DNA of 64,000 nucleotides from Rossellomorea aquimaris (GCF_003315075.1 NZ_QNRJ01000002.1:276367-340366), one strand, 5' to 3'. Shown: positions 11,118 through 21,464, counted from the stretch's first letter. Notes: generated by a model not told the origin, from the sequence alone. Numbers and translations: made by a program.

Positions 11118-11888
11118 TTATTTCAGTATTCCAACAGAAATTCGCCATTTATCCCGTTTCGTTCTTCCTTCAATGGACATTAACTTACTTCTTCCATATC
11201 CTCTTGCTGAAATTACATCACCGGCTTCTACTTCAAACGAGGCATTTTCGACCGTCTTCCAATTGACTTTTACATGATTGCTTTTGATCAATGTTTGAGC
11301 TTTTTGGCGGGAATCATTATAGATTGCTGCAAGAACGACATCTAACCGCAAGGAGCTGACAGTAGTCACTTTTTCCATCCATTCTTCCTTACTCTCGATT
11401 CGATCCTTCACCGGAATATCCCTCATGGAAATCTTCGCTTTGCCAATTTGTGTGAGTTCCATCCGGACGTATTCAGAAATCTCATCTGCTAGCATGAGTT
11501 GAATGGTATCGTCCTCAGATAATATATCCCCGAATTTTTCCCGTTTCAACCCTAATGACATGAGAGTCCCTAATACCTGTCTATGTTCTATTGTAACAAA
11601 CTTGGACGGGTACTGTATTTCAAATAACTTAATACCAAAATCTTCTTCCTCAGGCTGATAATAAGAGGGATACAATAAAGCTCTTTTCCGTTCCGTATTT
11701 TCCGGAAAGAAGGAAAGGATGATTTCATCGTTATTCCCAATGACGGACTCGACAATATGCTGCTGCCTTGGGTCCAAAAAGTCCGTCCGTTTCGCCGCAT
11801 ATTGGTTCTCCACTGCCAGTTTCCACTCCAGTACAGCATCCACAAACTCTTTCTCATCCGGCCTGAAATGTTGATAAATCGAAGACAC
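11118..11888 (-). CDS. ylmH: S4-domain RNA-binding protein YlmH
   Basis: The protein has 256 residues. The C-terminal S4 domain covers about residues 180-240 (VLAAIYNDSRQKAQTLIKS and the following VNW), preceded by a YlmH-type RNA-binding domain. Family members associate with ribosomes, and recent work links YlmH to rescue of stalled ribosomes carrying peptidyl-tRNA. That function is taken from the family and not shown here. It lies between ylmG and divIVA. A strong terminator upstream (11921-11957) may separate it from ylmG. Confidence 0.93.
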   Translation of the reverse strand: MSSIYQHFRPDEKEFVDAVLEWKLAVENQYAAKRTDFLDPRQQHIVESVIGNNDEIILSFFPENTERKRALLYPSYYQPEEEDFGIKLFEIQYPSKFVTIEHRQVLGTLMSLGLKREKFGDILSEDDTIQLMLADEISEYVRMELTQIGKAKISMRDIPVKDRIESKEEWMEKVTTVSSLRLDVVLAAIYNDSRQKAQTLIKSNHVKVNWKTVENASFEVEAGDVISARGYGRSKLMSIEGRTKRDKWRISVGILK

Positions 11889-11917
11889 ATGCTCACCTCC
11901 TATGTGATTTACCCAAA

Positions 11918-11957
11918 ATAAAAGAACTGAAACTGTTCAATCCGGTTTCAGTTCTTT
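11918..11957 (-). terminator. intrinsic terminator between ylmG and ylmH
   Basis: A perfect 13-base stem (11921-11933 with 11945-11957) and an 11-base loop, followed on the minus strand by TATTTT. It sits inside what is usually described as one ylm-divIVA operon, so downstream genes may be read through only partly or need another promoter. Confidence 0.8.
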
Positions 11958-11985
11958 AAAGGATATTTGATCGCATACTGGACGA

Positions 11986-12249
11986 TTAAATCAGCCATCT
12001 AAATAATTGGTATAAACCAGATTGTGCCAGGTTCAATACAATGAATGCCACGATTGGTGAAATATCAATCATCCCGATTGAAGGAACAAAACGTCTGAAC
12101 GGCTCTAAATACGGTTCGCATATTCTTGATAGGAACTGACCAATCGCCGTCTCCCTTGCATTTGGAAACCAGGACATCAGGATATAAATGATAAGTGCCC
12201 AGGAGTAAATTTGAATAAGGTTCGATAAAATATCATAAAGCAACACCAT
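11986..12249 (-). CDS. ylmG: YggT-family membrane protein YlmG
   Basis: 87 residues with two hydrophobic segments (about 5-25 and 62-85) separated by the family motif region [31 protein letters not shown]. YggT/YlmG proteins are small inner-membrane proteins conserved beside division genes. Plant homologues affect nucleoid and thylakoid organisation, but the bacterial role is not established. It is nine bases downstream of sepF. Confidence 0.92.
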   Translation of the reverse strand: MVLLYDILSNLIQIYSWALIIYILMSWFPNARETAIGQFLSRICEPYLEPFRRFVPSIGMIDISPIVAFIVLNLAQSGLYQLFRWLI

Positions 12250-12257
12250 AATTTACA

Positions 12258-12701
12258 TTACCACCTCGAATCTGATAGATCTTCTTCTTTTAAGAATTCA
12301 GAGATATTCCCGCTCACTTCCACATTATCAGGCGTACAAAGAAAAATATTATCTCCAACACGCTGAATGTCGCCGCCAATTGCGTACACAGTCCCACTTA
12401 AAAAGTCGACAATGCGTTTCGCTTGATCATGTTGAATCCGCTGTAAGTTTACCAGGACAGAGCGTCTATTCTTTAAATGATCAGCAATCTCTTGAGCTTC
12501 TGCGTATACTCTCGGCTCAACCAGAATCATTTTGGAAGACTTTTGAACACTTTGAAGACTTACAACATTTTGTTTCGAATTTGAAAGCTGCGACTTCATG
12601 GGCTTTTTCTCCTCGTATTCTTCTTCAAACTTTTCTTCTTCATAATCATATTCATCTTCATCCAGCAAAAAGAACGTTTTAAACTTTGACTTGATACCCA
12701 T
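12258..12701 (-). CDS. sepF: cell-division protein SepF
   Basis: Membrane-binding FtsZ anchor that organises FtsZ filaments at the septum; partly redundant with FtsA. The protein has 147 residues. The N terminus [13 protein letters not shown] is an amphipathic membrane helix. An acidic, poorly ordered linker follows (about 15-55), then the SepF core (about 62-140) with [11 protein letters not shown] and the [17 protein letters not shown] polymerisation region. Its neighbours ylmE and ylmG are as in B. subtilis (ylmF). Confidence 0.97.
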   Translation of the reverse strand: MGIKSKFKTFFLLDEDEYDYEEEKFEEEYEEKKPMKSQLSNSKQNVVSLQSVQKSSKMILVEPRVYAEAQEIADHLKNRRSVLVNLQRIQHDQAKRIVDFLSGTVYAIGGDIQRVGDNIFLCTPDNVEVSGNISEFLKEEDLSDSRW

Positions 12702-12717
12702 TTGTATTCATCCCCTC

Positions 12718-13392
12718 TCAGTCATTTCCAACTAATGCAGTTCCAATACGAATAAACGTAGCTCCCTCTTCGATTGCAATCATGTAATCATTGCTCATCC
12801 CCATGGATAATTCTGTACAAGGGGCGTAAGGAAGGTTTAATGCGTTGATTTCTTCCTGGATTGTTTTCAACTGTCTAAAACAAGTCCTTAAGAATGGTTC
12901 ATCGTCCGTATGTGGAGCCATCGTCATTAATCCTATGACTTTAATATTTGTGAAGTCTTTTAGACTCCCGATAAATGGTTTTACTTCTTGAGGAGATAAC
13001 CCATGTTTAGAATCTTCTCCCGAAACGTTCACTTGAACAAAACAAGACACAGGCTTGTCCGCTCTTTTATGAATTTCTTTGGCTAATGACAGACGATCCA
13101 GAGAATGTATGTATGATACTTTATCAATGATGTTTTTTACTTTTCTAGTTTGCAGAGATCCGATAAAATGCCACTGAGGTTTGTCCTGTAGAACATCCCA
13201 CTTGGATAGCAGTCCTTCGTCACGGTTCTCACCTAAGTGTATGAGACCGGCTTCAACCGCTTCTTCGGCTCTCTCAATTGAAACGTATTTAGTGACCGCT
13301 ACAACATGTACGTCGTCAGAATTTCTTCCACTGCTTTCACATGCATTTTTAATATTTTTCCTGATGATTTTAAATTTTTCAGATACCTTCAT
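12718..13392 (-). CDS. ylmE: YggS/PLPBP-family pyridoxal-phosphate homeostasis protein YlmE
   Basis: PLP-binding protein with an alanine-racemase-type barrel; homologues affect vitamin B6 and amino-acid balance. The VVAVTKYVS segment holds the PLP Lys, and the C terminus has the [10 protein letters not shown] and IRIGTALVG phosphate-binding motifs. I placed the start at the ATG at 13392. AAGGAG is seven bases upstream there, whereas ATG 13395 is too close and 13413 lies in the ribosome site region of the overlapping gene. Either way it overlaps the end of ylmD, implying coupling. Confidence 0.93.
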   Translation of the reverse strand: MKVSEKFKIIRKNIKNACESSGRNSDDVHVVAVTKYVSIERAEEAVEAGLIHLGENRDEGLLSKWDVLQDKPQWHFIGSLQTRKVKNIIDKVSYIHSLDRLSLAKEIHKRADKPVSCFVQVNVSGEDSKHGLSPQEVKPFIGSLKDFTNIKVIGLMTMAPHTDDEPFLRTCFRQLKTIQEEINALNLPYAPCTELSMGMSNDYMIAIEEGATFIRIGTALVGND

Positions 13393-14215
13393 CATTTTTC
13401 TCCTTCCAGCCAATGAAGCTCATGATTCTTCCTGTATTCCCACCATCTCTTCTGTAGGAGAAAAACTCATTGTGACAGGATGAACAATAACTAGAAGTGT
13501 GGATTTGTTCAGCATTTAAACCAGTTTGCACTAAAAGCTGTTCATTCAGCTTCTTTAAATCGAGGTAATATTGTCCCTCTTCCTTTAAATTATAGGGTAA
13601 GTCGTTTTCATCTTCTAGTGTTTTTTTCACTTTATCGATCACGTAGTCATCAACTACATAGCAATTCTTACATATGGATGGCCCGATCACAACCTCCAGG
13701 GAAGACATGGAGGCCCCTTTCTCCATATATGCATCGACCATTTTGGGCCCTATTTGTGAAACAGTACCTTTCCATCCGGCATGTGCCAATCCGATTGTAC
13801 CCGAATCTTTGTCCAGGAAATAGAGGGGAACACAATCCGCATAGCACATCGTTAAAAGAATATTTCCATCTCCTGTAATAAAACCATCGGTATCCTTGAT
13901 GCTCGTGTGATAGTGCTTTGAACCTTTTCCCATGTCTACTTCTCCAACTTTATGAATATTGTTTCCATGGGTTTGTTCAGCAGCTGCCCACGATTCAACA
14001 GGCATCATTAAACTGGAAGCAAGTAATTGACGATTACGAACCACTGAACATTCATCGTCTCCCACGTGCAATCCCATATTTAGAGATTGAAATGGTCCTG
14101 TACTGACACCACCCCATCTGGTCGTGATCCCTGCAACTAGACCAGGATTATCTTTCGTCCATGAATTTATTGAATAATAAGATTCTGTTTCTCTATTGAA
14201 AGGCTCCTTAGACAC
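13379..14215 (-). CDS. ylmD: laccase-domain (Cu-oxidase_4 / YfiH) protein YlmD
   Basis: 278 residues of the YfiH/RACo-like family, whose members are now seen as purine nucleoside phosphorylases/deaminases and not true laccases. Metal-site motifs are visible: AEQTHGNNI near residue 79, [12 protein letters not shown] near 130, and LAHAGWKGT near 152. A further Cys/His-rich [18 protein letters not shown] lies near the C terminus. The gene lies between ylmC and ylmE. Substrate in this organism is inferred from the family only. Confidence 0.93.
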   Translation of the reverse strand: MSKEPFNRETESYYSINSWTKDNPGLVAGITTRWGGVSTGPFQSLNMGLHVGDDECSVVRNRQLLASSLMMPVESWAAAEQTHGNNIHKVGEVDMGKGSKHYHTSIKDTDGFITGDGNILLTMCYADCVPLYFLDKDSGTIGLAHAGWKGTVSQIGPKMVDAYMEKGASMSSLEVVIGPSICKNCYVVDDYVIDKVKKTLEDENDLPYNLKEEGQYYLDLKKLNEQLLVQTGLNAEQIHTSSYCSSCHNEFFSYRRDGGNTGRIMSFIGWKEKNDEGI

Positions 14216-14265
14216 GTTGAATCTCCTTCGTTTTTATTAAGTGTACCATAGTCTCCAAAGATTCG

Positions 14266-14553
14266 TCATGTATCGGGGGCTTGTTTCGGTTCCTGCAGTT
14301 GACCTTGAATATAAGAACTTTCTTTATATCTGACCAGAATAACGTCTTCCCCTATTTTCACAATACTGCTCCAAGGAATCACAATATCTTCATCTTTTCC
14401 GAAGAAACCCAGTATCTTCCCTCCACTTCCGATGACAATGGCCTCGATTCTTCCAGTATCCAGGTTAATTTCTATATCCCCTATATTCCCTAATTTCCGA
14501 CCGTCTGATATACTCACGACATCTTTCACCTGAAATTCAGATATACGCACCAT
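14266..14553 (-). CDS. ylmC: YlmC/YmxH-family sporulation-associated PRC-barrel protein
   Basis: 95 residues forming a single PRC-barrel-like domain (MVRISEFQVKDVVSISDGRKLGNIGDI). YlmC and YmxH are small paralogues conserved in spore formers. Their biochemical role is unknown. The position directly after sigG in the direction of transcription matches B. subtilis, though ylmA is missing between them. Confidence 0.9.
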   Translation of the reverse strand: MVRISEFQVKDVVSISDGRKLGNIGDIEINLDTGRIEAIVIGSGGKILGFFGKDEDIVIPWSSIVKIGEDVILVRYKESSYIQGQLQEPKQAPDT

Positions 14554-14652
14554 CTGATTTCACCCTCTCTTCTTGTTGTTTCTCCTTGTGTACTATCTAT
14601 TCAAAAGACTGTTCATTTACCCAATTCAAGTAGTTATTACTAGTATATGCAA

Positions 14653-14693
14653 CAAAAAAAAAGGCAGACCTACCCGAAGGAGATCCGCTTTTC
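14653..14693 (-). terminator. intrinsic terminator after sigG
   Basis: Minus-strand GCGGATCT paired (with G-T wobbles) with AGGTCTGC, then a run of nine T, just past the sigG stop. Confidence 0.78.
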
Positions 14694-14698
14694 TTTTC

Positions 14699-15475
14699 TT
14701 ATTGAATATTTTTGTTCATTTGTTTGATTGCTGCTTTTTCGAGTCTTGATACTTGTGCTTGTGAGATGCCGATCTCGTCAGCCACTTCCATTTGTGTTTT
14801 CCCTTGAAAGAAGCGTTTGCTGATAATCAATTTTTCACGATCATTTAATCGTCTCATTCCTTCTTGAAGAGCTATTTCCTCAATCCAATGGAAATCGCGA
14901 TTCTTTTCGTCGCTTAGTTGATCCATCACAAATATTGGGTCTCCCCCATCATTATAAATGGGTTCAAACAAAGAGACGGGATCTTGTATGGCATCCAATG
15001 CAAATACGATTTCCTCGTGGGATACATCAAGAACTTTGGCAATTTCTTCTGCAGTCGGTTCCTTGGATGTTTCCCCCATTAATTTCTCTCTAACTTGTAA
15101 AGCCTTATACGCAATATCTCGTAGTGAACGGGACACTCTTATTGGATTATTGTCTCTTAAATATCGACGGATCTCCCCGATGATCATCGGAACCGCGTAT
15201 GTAGAGAATCGAACGTTTTGACCTAAATCAAAATTATCGATGGATTTCATTAATCCGATACACCCTACTTGAAATAAATCATCAACATACTCACCACGGT
15301 TATTAAAGCGTTGAATTACACTTAAGACGAGGCGTAAATTCCCATTTACAAGTTTTTCTCTTGCGGTAATGTCGCCGGCTTGCATTTGCTTGAATAGTAC
15401 TCTCATTTCATCATTTTTGAGAACTGGTAATTTGGAAGTATCTACACCACAAATCTCGACTTTATTACGTGTCAT
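14699..15475 (-). CDS. sigG: RNA polymerase sigma-G factor (late forespore)
   Basis: Directs late forespore transcription. The start is ATG 15475, preceded by AAGGAGGGG, giving 258 residues that begin TRNKVEICGVDTSKLPVLKN after the initiator Met, matching B. subtilis SigG. A longer in-frame extension upstream (to 15604) has no support. Region 2 (RLVLSVIQRFNNRGEYVDDLFQ) and region 4 (KTQMEVADEIGISQAQVSRLEK) are visible. It is separated from sigE by a terminator and has its own forespore-type promoter. Confidence 0.98.
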   Translation of the reverse strand: MTRNKVEICGVDTSKLPVLKNDEMRVLFKQMQAGDITAREKLVNGNLRLVLSVIQRFNNRGEYVDDLFQVGCIGLMKSIDNFDLGQNVRFSTYAVPMIIGEIRRYLRDNNPIRVSRSLRDIAYKALQVREKLMGETSKEPTAEEIAKVLDVSHEEIVFALDAIQDPVSLFEPIYNDGGDPIFVMDQLSDEKNRDFHWIEEIALQEGMRRLNDREKLIISKRFFQGKTQMEVADEIGISQAQVSRLEKAAIKQMNKNIQ

Positions 15476-15511
15476 TCTTTCCCCTCCTTGTAGGAGCTGC
15501 TGTACAAAATT

Positions 15512-15540
15512 CAGTATTTCCTTGAAGAGGAAAAATATGC
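15512..15540 (-). promoter_or_regulatory. putative sigma-F/sigma-G promoter of sigG
   Basis: Minus-strand GCATA (15536-15540), 14 bases, GGAAATACTG (15512-15521). This fits the sigma-F pattern GYWTA and GGNRANAMTW at all but the last base, with a spacer of roughly the expected length. It lies about 35 bases upstream of the sigG start. sigG of B. subtilis is known to be transcribed by sigma-F and autoregulated. Confidence 0.68.
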
Positions 15541-15631
15541 ATTTCATTCTGGCAAGCAATGGTTCATACTCTCCAAATCCCTTAAGATATCTGGATAAAT
15601 TCATATAAAAAAATTTATAATGGTTTTAAAC

Positions 15632-15669
15632 AAAAAAAACTGACCTCCTCTATTGAGAAGGTCAGTTCT
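15632..15669 (-). terminator. intrinsic terminator between sigE and sigG
   Basis: Minus-strand ACTGACC paired with GGTCAGT, extended by TTCTC/GAGGA, then eight T. It separates mother-cell sigE expression from forespore sigG expression. Confidence 0.85.
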
Positions 15670-15676
15670 TGACAGG

Positions 15677-16396
15677 TTATACCATTTTATTGAATTCCTT
15701 CTTCAGACGCTTAATAATCCTCTTTTCTAAACGGGAGATATAGGACTGGGAGATTCCCAGCATATCCGCTACATCCTTTTGGGTTTTTTCTTCTTCTCCC
15801 ATTAGACCGAACCGGAGCTCCATGATCTGTTTTTCACGATCAGAAAGCTGGTGAAGAGCGTTAAAGAGCAGTTTTTTGTCTACGGTCGCCTCAAGATCTT
15901 TTGTTATAATATCTTCATCTGTTCCGAGTACGTCCGATAATAGTAATTCATTCCCGTCCCAATCAATATTGAGTGGCTCATCAAACGAAACTTCAGAACG
16001 GATTTTATTATTTCTTCTTAAGTACATAAGGATTTCATTTTCTATACATCTGGAAGCATACGTAGCTAATTTGATTTTTTTCTCTGGATTGAAAGTGTTT
16101 ACTGCCTTAATCAGGCCGATCGTACCAATGCTGATCAGGTCTTCAATATTAATTCCTGTGTTTTCAAACTTCCTGGCGATATACACGACTAACCTTAAGT
16201 TTCGTTCAATCAACAGAGAGCGGGCAGCTTTATCACCTTTAGGCAATTTATTGAGTAATACTTCTTCCTCCTCTTTCGTCAATGGAGGGGGAAGTGCTTC
16301 ACTACCACCTATGTAGTAAATTTCATCTGTCTTCAGTCCAAGTTTGATTAACAGTTTGTACCAATAGTATAAAAATTTGAATTTGAATTTTTTCAT
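15677..16396 (-). CDS. sigE: RNA polymerase sigma-E factor precursor (early mother cell)
   Basis: Made as inactive pro-sigma-E and activated after septation by SpoIIGA. The protein has 239 residues. The N-terminal 27 residues are basic and hydrophobic, as in other pro-sequences, and the conserved cleavage region [16 protein letters not shown] places the cut between Tyr27 and Tyr28. Regions 2 ([24 protein letters not shown]) and 4 ([22 protein letters not shown]) are intact. It is 53 bases downstream of spoIIGA in one operon. Confidence 0.98.
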   Translation of the reverse strand: MKKFKFKFLYYWYKLLIKLGLKTDEIYYIGGSEALPPPLTKEEEEVLLNKLPKGDKAARSLLIERNLRLVVYIARKFENTGINIEDLISIGTIGLIKAVNTFNPEKKIKLATYASRCIENEILMYLRRNNKIRSEVSFDEPLNIDWDGNELLLSDVLGTDEDIITKDLEATVDKKLLFNALHQLSDREKQIMELRFGLMGEEEKTQKDVADMLGISQSYISRLEKRIIKRLKKEFNKMV

Positions 16397-16449
16397 TGTT
16401 GCTCCCCCTTCTATTTCTTTAAATTGTGAGTATAGTAGTAATAATTGAT

Positions 16450-17376
16450 TTAAGAAACGTTTAGTACCGGCTTACGCGAAGCCATTTTCGGATGAACGAT
16501 CGCTTGAAAATTCCCATCTGCTGAAAGCGGTTCCTCCCTGAAGGCAATCAGTCCATTCGGGATCGCCCACTCTGATTCATGATCCTTTAGGATGAGAGAA
16601 TCAGGCTTTATAGCAGCCAGAAGTTGACTTTTTCTTCCAACTGATTGGGCGGGGACAATTCTCATCCGGTCAGACCAGCGTGTGTCGATATTTTTCTCTC
16701 CAGAGAAGATTTCATCAACATCATGGCATAGTGCCCTCACTTCTTCTGGAATTCCCCCCTCTATCTCAGCGATGGAGAGTATCATGACCGGACTTTTGGA
16801 TATGGGGTCCTGAAGTTGGTTTCCACTGTCAACAAGACCGTTTACGGTACATTGAAAATCTTCAATTTTTATGGTTACTTTCAGAAGCTGATCATACTGA
16901 AGCTTCACATGCTCAATGCTATCCACTCTGCCCTTAGAAAAATACCAGGCAAGAGGCAGGGCCAGCATAACAAATACCCAGCTTATCGGATCTCCAAATC
17001 CACGGATGCTTGCAAGCAACATGGAGGATTCTGTACCAGGGTCGAAACTTATAAAATAATGAGTCCCAATTAATATCCCACCTGTAAAAAAGGTAACAAA
17101 ATAGAACATAAGAAGATTTGTTAAGTAATAGCGCAATCTTCTATACCCAAAAGCTGAGTACACCATGATAATTGAAAATAATAATTTTATAAGAGGGTTT
17201 CCTATTAGAGTTGCAAATGGTGAAAAGGCCAGAAGAATTATGATCGATCCTATCAAACTGCCAAGTCCAATTCTCCAAAGGGCATATTGTCTTTTTAAGA
17301 TGATTCCAGTTAACCATAATAAGAAAAAGTCTACCAACAGATTTAACAACCAGATGACATCCAGATATAAGGTCAA
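16450..17376 (-). CDS. spoIIGA: sporulation sigma-E factor processing peptidase
   Basis: Membrane aspartyl protease that cuts pro-sigma-E after signalling from forespore SpoIIR. The protein has 308 residues, with five N-terminal transmembrane segments (to about residue 147). The soluble domain carries the LVDSGNQL motif with the catalytic Asp at residue 183, as in B. subtilis. It starts with TTG at 17376 behind AAAGGAGGG. Expression is under a Spo0A-type promoter immediately upstream. Confidence 0.97.
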   Translation of the reverse strand: MTLYLDVIWLLNLLVDFFLLWLTGIILKRQYALWRIGLGSLIGSIIILLAFSPFATLIGNPLIKLLFSIIMVYSAFGYRRLRYYLTNLLMFYFVTFFTGGILIGTHYFISFDPGTESSMLLASIRGFGDPISWVFVMLALPLAWYFSKGRVDSIEHVKLQYDQLLKVTIKIEDFQCTVNGLVDSGNQLQDPISKSPVMILSIAEIEGGIPEEVRALCHDVDEIFSGEKNIDTRWSDRMRIVPAQSVGRKSQLLAAIKPDSLILKDHESEWAIPNGLIAFREEPLSADGNFQAIVHPKMASRKPVLNVS

Positions 17377-17447
17377 TCTCTACCCTCCTTTTGAAACTTC
17401 ACCCAGTGACAGTTATTTAAATTTCAAGATAGGAATGACTTATCAGA

Positions 17448-17481
17448 AGTATATCGTACATACCCTTTAAAAGGTTGTCAT
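17448..17481 (-). promoter_or_regulatory. spoIIG-type promoter (sigma-A with 22-base spacer)
   Basis: Minus-strand ATGACA (17476-17481) and TATACT (17448-17453) separated by 22 bases. The over-long spacer is the hallmark of the B. subtilis spoIIG promoter, where phosphorylated Spo0A overcomes the poor spacing. I could not identify convincing 0A boxes (TGTCGAA) by eye. Confidence 0.75.
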
Positions 17482-17618
17482 TTTTTGTATGCTTTAGAGG
17501 AAAACTTTTCAGAGATAAGAGCGAAATATGTCACTAAATATATCCCTGAATCGAGGTATAAAAATGCTTTTGGGAGTGGATTTTAATTTGATGGATATGA
17601 GGAAATAAATATGCAAGC

Positions 17619-17656
17619 AAACAGCCCCGAAGGCATCGATGCCTTCGGGGCTGTTT
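17619..17656. terminator. bidirectional terminator after ftsZ (38-base perfect palindrome)
   Basis: A perfect 38-base inverted repeat centred on ATCGAT, with arms starting AAACAGCCCCGAAGGC. It follows the ftsZ stop on the minus strand. T-rich sequence is present on both sides but is weak on the minus side. Confidence 0.8.
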
Positions 17657-17678
17657 AACTTTTCTTATGGTCAAGCAA

Positions 17679-18845
17679 TTATCTGCGACGGTTACGGTTG
17701 CGTAGGAAGGTTGGGATATCCAGTGTTTCTTCCGCTCCCTGATTTTGATTGGAAGAGGTTCTCACCGGCTCTTGGTGTTGAGGCTCTTCACGTTTAGGTT
17801 GTTCGCGCTTGATAGATTGGCTTGGGTTTGGACTTTGATTTGGTTTCATTCCACCAAATGTTGGTCGAGTTTGCTTTGGAGGTTGAATGACCTCTTCATT
17901 AAACCCGGTTGCAATAACGGTTACGACGATATCATCTTTTAATTCTTCATTAATTACGGAACCGAAAATCATGTTTACTTCTTGATCTGAAGCAGATGCA
18001 ACAATGTCCGCAGCTTCTTGAACTTCATATAGACTTAAAGATGTGCCGCCTGTAATGTTCATCAGTACACCTTGAGCTCCATCAATGGATGTCTCAAGTA
18101 ATGGACTTGAAACGGCTTTTTTTGCAGCTTCCGTAGCACGATTCTCACCAGATGCTGCACCGATACCCATGAGGGCTGAACCTTTGTTAGACATAATTGT
18201 CTTTACATCGGCAAAGTCAAGGTTAATAAGACCAGGAGTTGCGATTAGATCTGAGATACCTTGAACACCTTGTCTTAATACGTTATCTGCTTCTCTGAAT
18301 GCTTCAAGCATTGGCGTGCTCTTATCTACGATCTCAAGCAGACGATCGTTTGGAATAACGATAAGAGTATCTACTCCTTCTTTCATTGCAGCGATACCAC
18401 CGCTTGCTTGATTTGAACGCTTTCTGCCTTCAAAGGTGAAAGGTCGTGTCACAACACCGACCGTCAATGCTCCGATTTCTCGGGCAATTTGAGCGATTAC
18501 CGGGGCTGCACCAGTTCCGGTTCCCCCACCCATTCCAGCCGTAACGAAGACCATATCCGCTCCTCTCAGAGCCTCTTCGATCTGTTCTTTACTTTCTTCA
18601 GCAGCTTTTTTACCCACTTCCGGATTGGCACCTGCTCCTAATCCTCTGGTTAATTTACCACCGATTTGCATTTTTATTTCAGCTTTTGATAGATTCAAAG
18701 CTTGTGCATCTGTATTGACAGCGATAAATTCAACACCCTGTACACCATGCTCAATCATGCGGTTTACAGCGTTGTTACCTCCACCACCGACACCGATAAC
18801 TTTTATTGTCGCTAAAGAATCTAAATTTGTATCAAACTCCAACAT
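17679..18845 (-). CDS. ftsZ: cell-division protein FtsZ
   Basis: Tubulin-like GTPase that forms the Z ring. The protein has 388 residues. The GTP-binding glycine loop [10 protein letters not shown] is near residues 104-113. The C-terminal linker is proline- and glutamine-rich (about 320-370). The final [13 protein letters not shown] peptide is the docking tail for FtsA and SepF. The upstream gene is ftsA with a 41-base gap. Confidence 0.99.
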   Translation of the reverse strand: MLEFDTNLDSLATIKVIGVGGGGNNAVNRMIEHGVQGVEFIAVNTDAQALNLSKAEIKMQIGGKLTRGLGAGANPEVGKKAAEESKEQIEEALRGADMVFVTAGMGGGTGTGAAPVIAQIAREIGALTVGVVTRPFTFEGRKRSNQASGGIAAMKEGVDTLIVIPNDRLLEIVDKSTPMLEAFREADNVLRQGVQGISDLIATPGLINLDFADVKTIMSNKGSALMGIGAASGENRATEAAKKAVSSPLLETSIDGAQGVLMNITGGTSLSLYEVQEAADIVASASDQEVNMIFGSVINEELKDDIVVTVIATGFNEEVIQPPKQTRPTFGGMKPNQSPNPSQSIKREQPKREEPQHQEPVRTSSNQNQGAEETLDIPTFLRNRNRRR

Positions 18846-18886
18846 GACAAATCCTCCTAACTCGTCGAATCTATGGATTCCTTTAT

Positions 18887-20185
18887 TTATTCAAAGAAGT
18901 ATCCAAAGAACTTTTTCACTTTTGACATGGCCTTTTCATCTTCATGTTCTTCTTCTTTTACCTTCGCAGGTTTTGGCTTTTTATTAGCTGGTTTCGATTG
19001 ACGCTTCTCAGCAGCCTCTACAGGCACTGGCTCTGCACTAACAGATCTTCCTTGTAATCTAGCATTCTTTTGAGCGTATTTAATTAAACCTACTGCAGTC
19101 GTATACTGAGGTTCCCTAACTCCAATATAATCAGGGATTGCCACCCGTACACGATTTTGGAAAACGATTTGTGCTAATTCTAACACACCTGGAAGATTTG
19201 CTACACCACCAGTTAACACATATCCACCTGGCAGGTCTCTGATTCCCATTCGTTTCAGCTCATGGCTAATGAGGTCTAAAATCTCTTCCAGCCTTGCTTC
19301 TATGATATCAGAAATTTCTAATTGATTAAATTGCTGGTGTTGATCGCTACCAATAATTGGCACACTGAACACTTCATCTTCTGATGCATGGTCATAATAA
19401 GCATGTCCATATTTTGTTTTGATTTTCTCTGCATCGTCTGTTGAGGTTCTTAATCCAATCGATAAATCTTTAGTAATATGTTCTCCCCCAACAGGCAGTA
19501 CAGTTGTGGCTTTAAGGTGACCATGTTCAAAAACCGCTATCGTTGTAGAGCCGCCGCCAATATCGATTAACGCAGCACCCAGGCTCTTCTCATCCTTTGA
19601 CAAAGCAACTGAACCAGCTGCAAGTGGTTGAAGAACGATATCGACAATTTCAAGGCCGGCCTTTTCTACACAACGGAGAGTATTATGTAAAATCGTCTTA
19701 GATCCCGTAATGATGGTGCCTTCCATTTCCAATCGAACACCAATCATTCCCCGGGGATCTGTAATCTCATCCAATCCATCAACAATGAATTGTCTTGGGA
19801 TTACATTGATGATTTCTCTTTCTGGAGGAATAGAAACAACCTGGGCTGCATCCATCACTCTTAGAACATCTTCATCACCGATTTCCCGATTATCACTTGA
19901 TACTGCCACTACACCATGACACGATTGAAGCGACACATGGTTCCCGGTAATACCTACGATGACCTGGCTTATAGATAAACCAACCATCCTTTCCGCTTGT
20001 TCAACTGCTTTCTTAATTGTATGAACAGTTTCGTCTATATCTACGATGGAACCTTTTCTGATTCCTTCTGAGTTCACATTTCCTACACCGATAATGTTTA
20101 AGGAATCATTTGTCATTTCACCAATGATTACTTTTACTGTGGATGTACCGATGTCTAGGCTAACGTAAATTTCATTGCTGTTCAC
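18887..20185 (-). CDS. ftsA: cell-division protein FtsA
   Basis: Actin-like membrane tether of the Z ring. The protein has 432 residues. The nucleotide-binding motifs [15 protein letters not shown] (N terminus) and [15 protein letters not shown] (about residues 205-219) are present, with the family 1C subdomain between. The C terminus is a charged linker ending in the amphipathic helix [11 protein letters not shown]. It is co-transcribed with ftsZ. Confidence 0.98.
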   Translation of the reverse strand: MNSNEIYVSLDIGTSTVKVIIGEMTNDSLNIIGVGNVNSEGIRKGSIVDIDETVHTIKKAVEQAERMVGLSISQVIVGITGNHVSLQSCHGVVAVSSDNREIGDEDVLRVMDAAQVVSIPPEREIINVIPRQFIVDGLDEITDPRGMIGVRLEMEGTIITGSKTILHNTLRCVEKAGLEIVDIVLQPLAAGSVALSKDEKSLGAALIDIGGGSTTIAVFEHGHLKATTVLPVGGEHITKDLSIGLRTSTDDAEKIKTKYGHAYYDHASEDEVFSVPIIGSDQHQQFNQLEISDIIEARLEEILDLISHELKRMGIRDLPGGYVLTGGVANLPGVLELAQIVFQNRVRVAIPDYIGVREPQYTTAVGLIKYAQKNARLQGRSVSAEPVPVEAAEKRQSKPANKKPKPAKVKEEEHEDEKAMSKVKKFFGYFFE

Positions 20186-20247
20186 TCTATGGCACCTCCT
20201 TAAAGAATGTTTATTTGGAACAACAACCCTAGAAAAACACTATTCTA

Positions 20248-20276
20248 AGTATATCTTATTATGATATTCGTCGTAA
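20248..20276 (-). promoter_or_regulatory. sigma-A promoter of ftsAZ
   Basis: Minus-strand TTACGA (20271-20276), 17 bases, TATACT (20248-20253), in the 115-base space between sbp and ftsA. I could not recognise the additional sigma-H promoter known in B. subtilis. Confidence 0.7.
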
Positions 20277-20300
20277 CAAAAACGATTCCCTTTTAAAATT

Positions 20301-20663
20301 CTAATTTTTTTCTCTTTTTTCTTGATTATTTGACCAATTGCTAATAAGTATTCGTCTAATCACTGCAATGTTCTGGAATAACCTTACCCCAAAAGCAAAT
20401 ACAGCCGCCAGATATAAGTCTACACCAAGATGTACACCTAGAAAAGCTAAACTTGCTGCTAGTAAAATATTAAAAAAGAATCCAGAAACAAAGACCTTAT
20501 CATCATAAATATTCTGGAGGTGGGCACGTATGCCGCCAAATAATGTATCCAACGCTGCCAGGACGGCGATCGATAAATAATTCGAGTACTCATCTGGAAT
20601 TCTAATATCTGTAAGAAGCCCCAATACGACCCCTACCAGCAACCCTAAAAGGGGAAGCCACAT
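20301..20663 (-). CDS. sbp: small basic membrane protein Sbp
   Basis: 120 residues, with three hydrophobic segments (about 2-20, 28-45, 60-95) and a basic tail RRILISNWSNNQEKREKN. The conserved family (DUF1290) lies just upstream of ftsA in Bacillus. Its function is unknown. It is 15 bases downstream of ylxX. Confidence 0.94.
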   Translation of the reverse strand: MWLPLLGLLVGVVLGLLTDIRIPDEYSNYLSIAVLAALDTLFGGIRAHLQNIYDDKVFVSGFFFNILLAASLAFLGVHLGVDLYLAAVFAFGVRLFQNIAVIRRILISNWSNNQEKREKN

Positions 20664-20678
20664 ATTACCCGTTCCCTC

Positions 20679-21392
20679 CTATTCCTTCACCGGTTCCATT
20701 AAACGGACCCGGATGGTATCTTCATATGGTGGAACCACCACTTTTTCTAAAGGCTTTGAAATTGAGACTCGAAGATTATCGATAAAGAAGTCCTCAACAG
20801 ACTGGGATACCTGCATTCGGTTATACAACCCTTTAGCAGTCTCTAAGTCTTTGGTTAATACTCTCACTTCAAATGGTATTTTCTTTATTGAAAATCCATC
20901 CACCTTGGTTTCTCCATTAATATCCCGAATGACAGAGGTATTGATTAAACGATGACCATCGATGGAAATATCCATTGCTTCATATTGATTCAGTTCATTT
21001 ACCAGTCTTTCCAGCAGTTCCGGCGATATATTCTGAACTTTTTCGCCAAGGAGGATCTCTTCCATGGCAGGTTCAATCGTTAATATGACACCAGGTCCTG
21101 TTTTCTCAGTCAAACCTGCTTCTGTTTTCAATTCCTCTAACGTTTGTTTTAACGCACGTTCCGGGCTCGACTGTTGCTCTGTCTTATATTGTTCCAACTT
21201 TGCTTCAACTGCACGCATTTCTGCATAGAGATCGGAATTGACTTCTTTTTCTTTTAATAATGCATTTCTTAGTTCCCATATATCTCGTGTATCCCGGACA
21301 ACAGGTTCTTTGACTGTTTGGAACTGTATAGCAATCATAAACCCAATAATAATCGTAATAATGGTAAAACTTATTTTTAATTTGTTGTCCAT
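20679..21392 (-). CDS. ylxX: DUF881-family membrane-anchored protein YlxX
   Basis: 237 residues: one N-terminal transmembrane segment (about 7-24), a short coiled coil (about 45-90) and an extracellular DUF881 domain. A second DUF881 paralogue (ylxW) is directly upstream. Both are conserved between divIB and ftsA in Bacilli. No biochemical role is established; a function in division or wall synthesis is inferred from location. Confidence 0.92.
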   Translation of the reverse strand: MDNKLKISFTIITIIIGFMIAIQFQTVKEPVVRDTRDIWELRNALLKEKEVNSDLYAEMRAVEAKLEQYKTEQQSSPERALKQTLEELKTEAGLTEKTGPGVILTIEPAMEEILLGEKVQNISPELLERLVNELNQYEAMDISIDGHRLINTSVIRDINGETKVDGFSIKKIPFEVRVLTKDLETAKGLYNRMQVSQSVEDFFIDNLRVSISKPLEKVVVPPYEDTIRVRLMEPVKE

Positions 21393-21464
21393 TCATTGCA
21401 CCTTACTTTCACAGCTAACCCTTTCTCGGTAACAGTCCGATTATTCCTTGGGACCATTCACTGC

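Noticed and set aside
15476..15604. N-terminal extension of sigG to 15604
   Set aside because: The extension covers the putative sigma-F promoter and lacks a ribosome site; B. subtilis SigG begins at the internal ATG.
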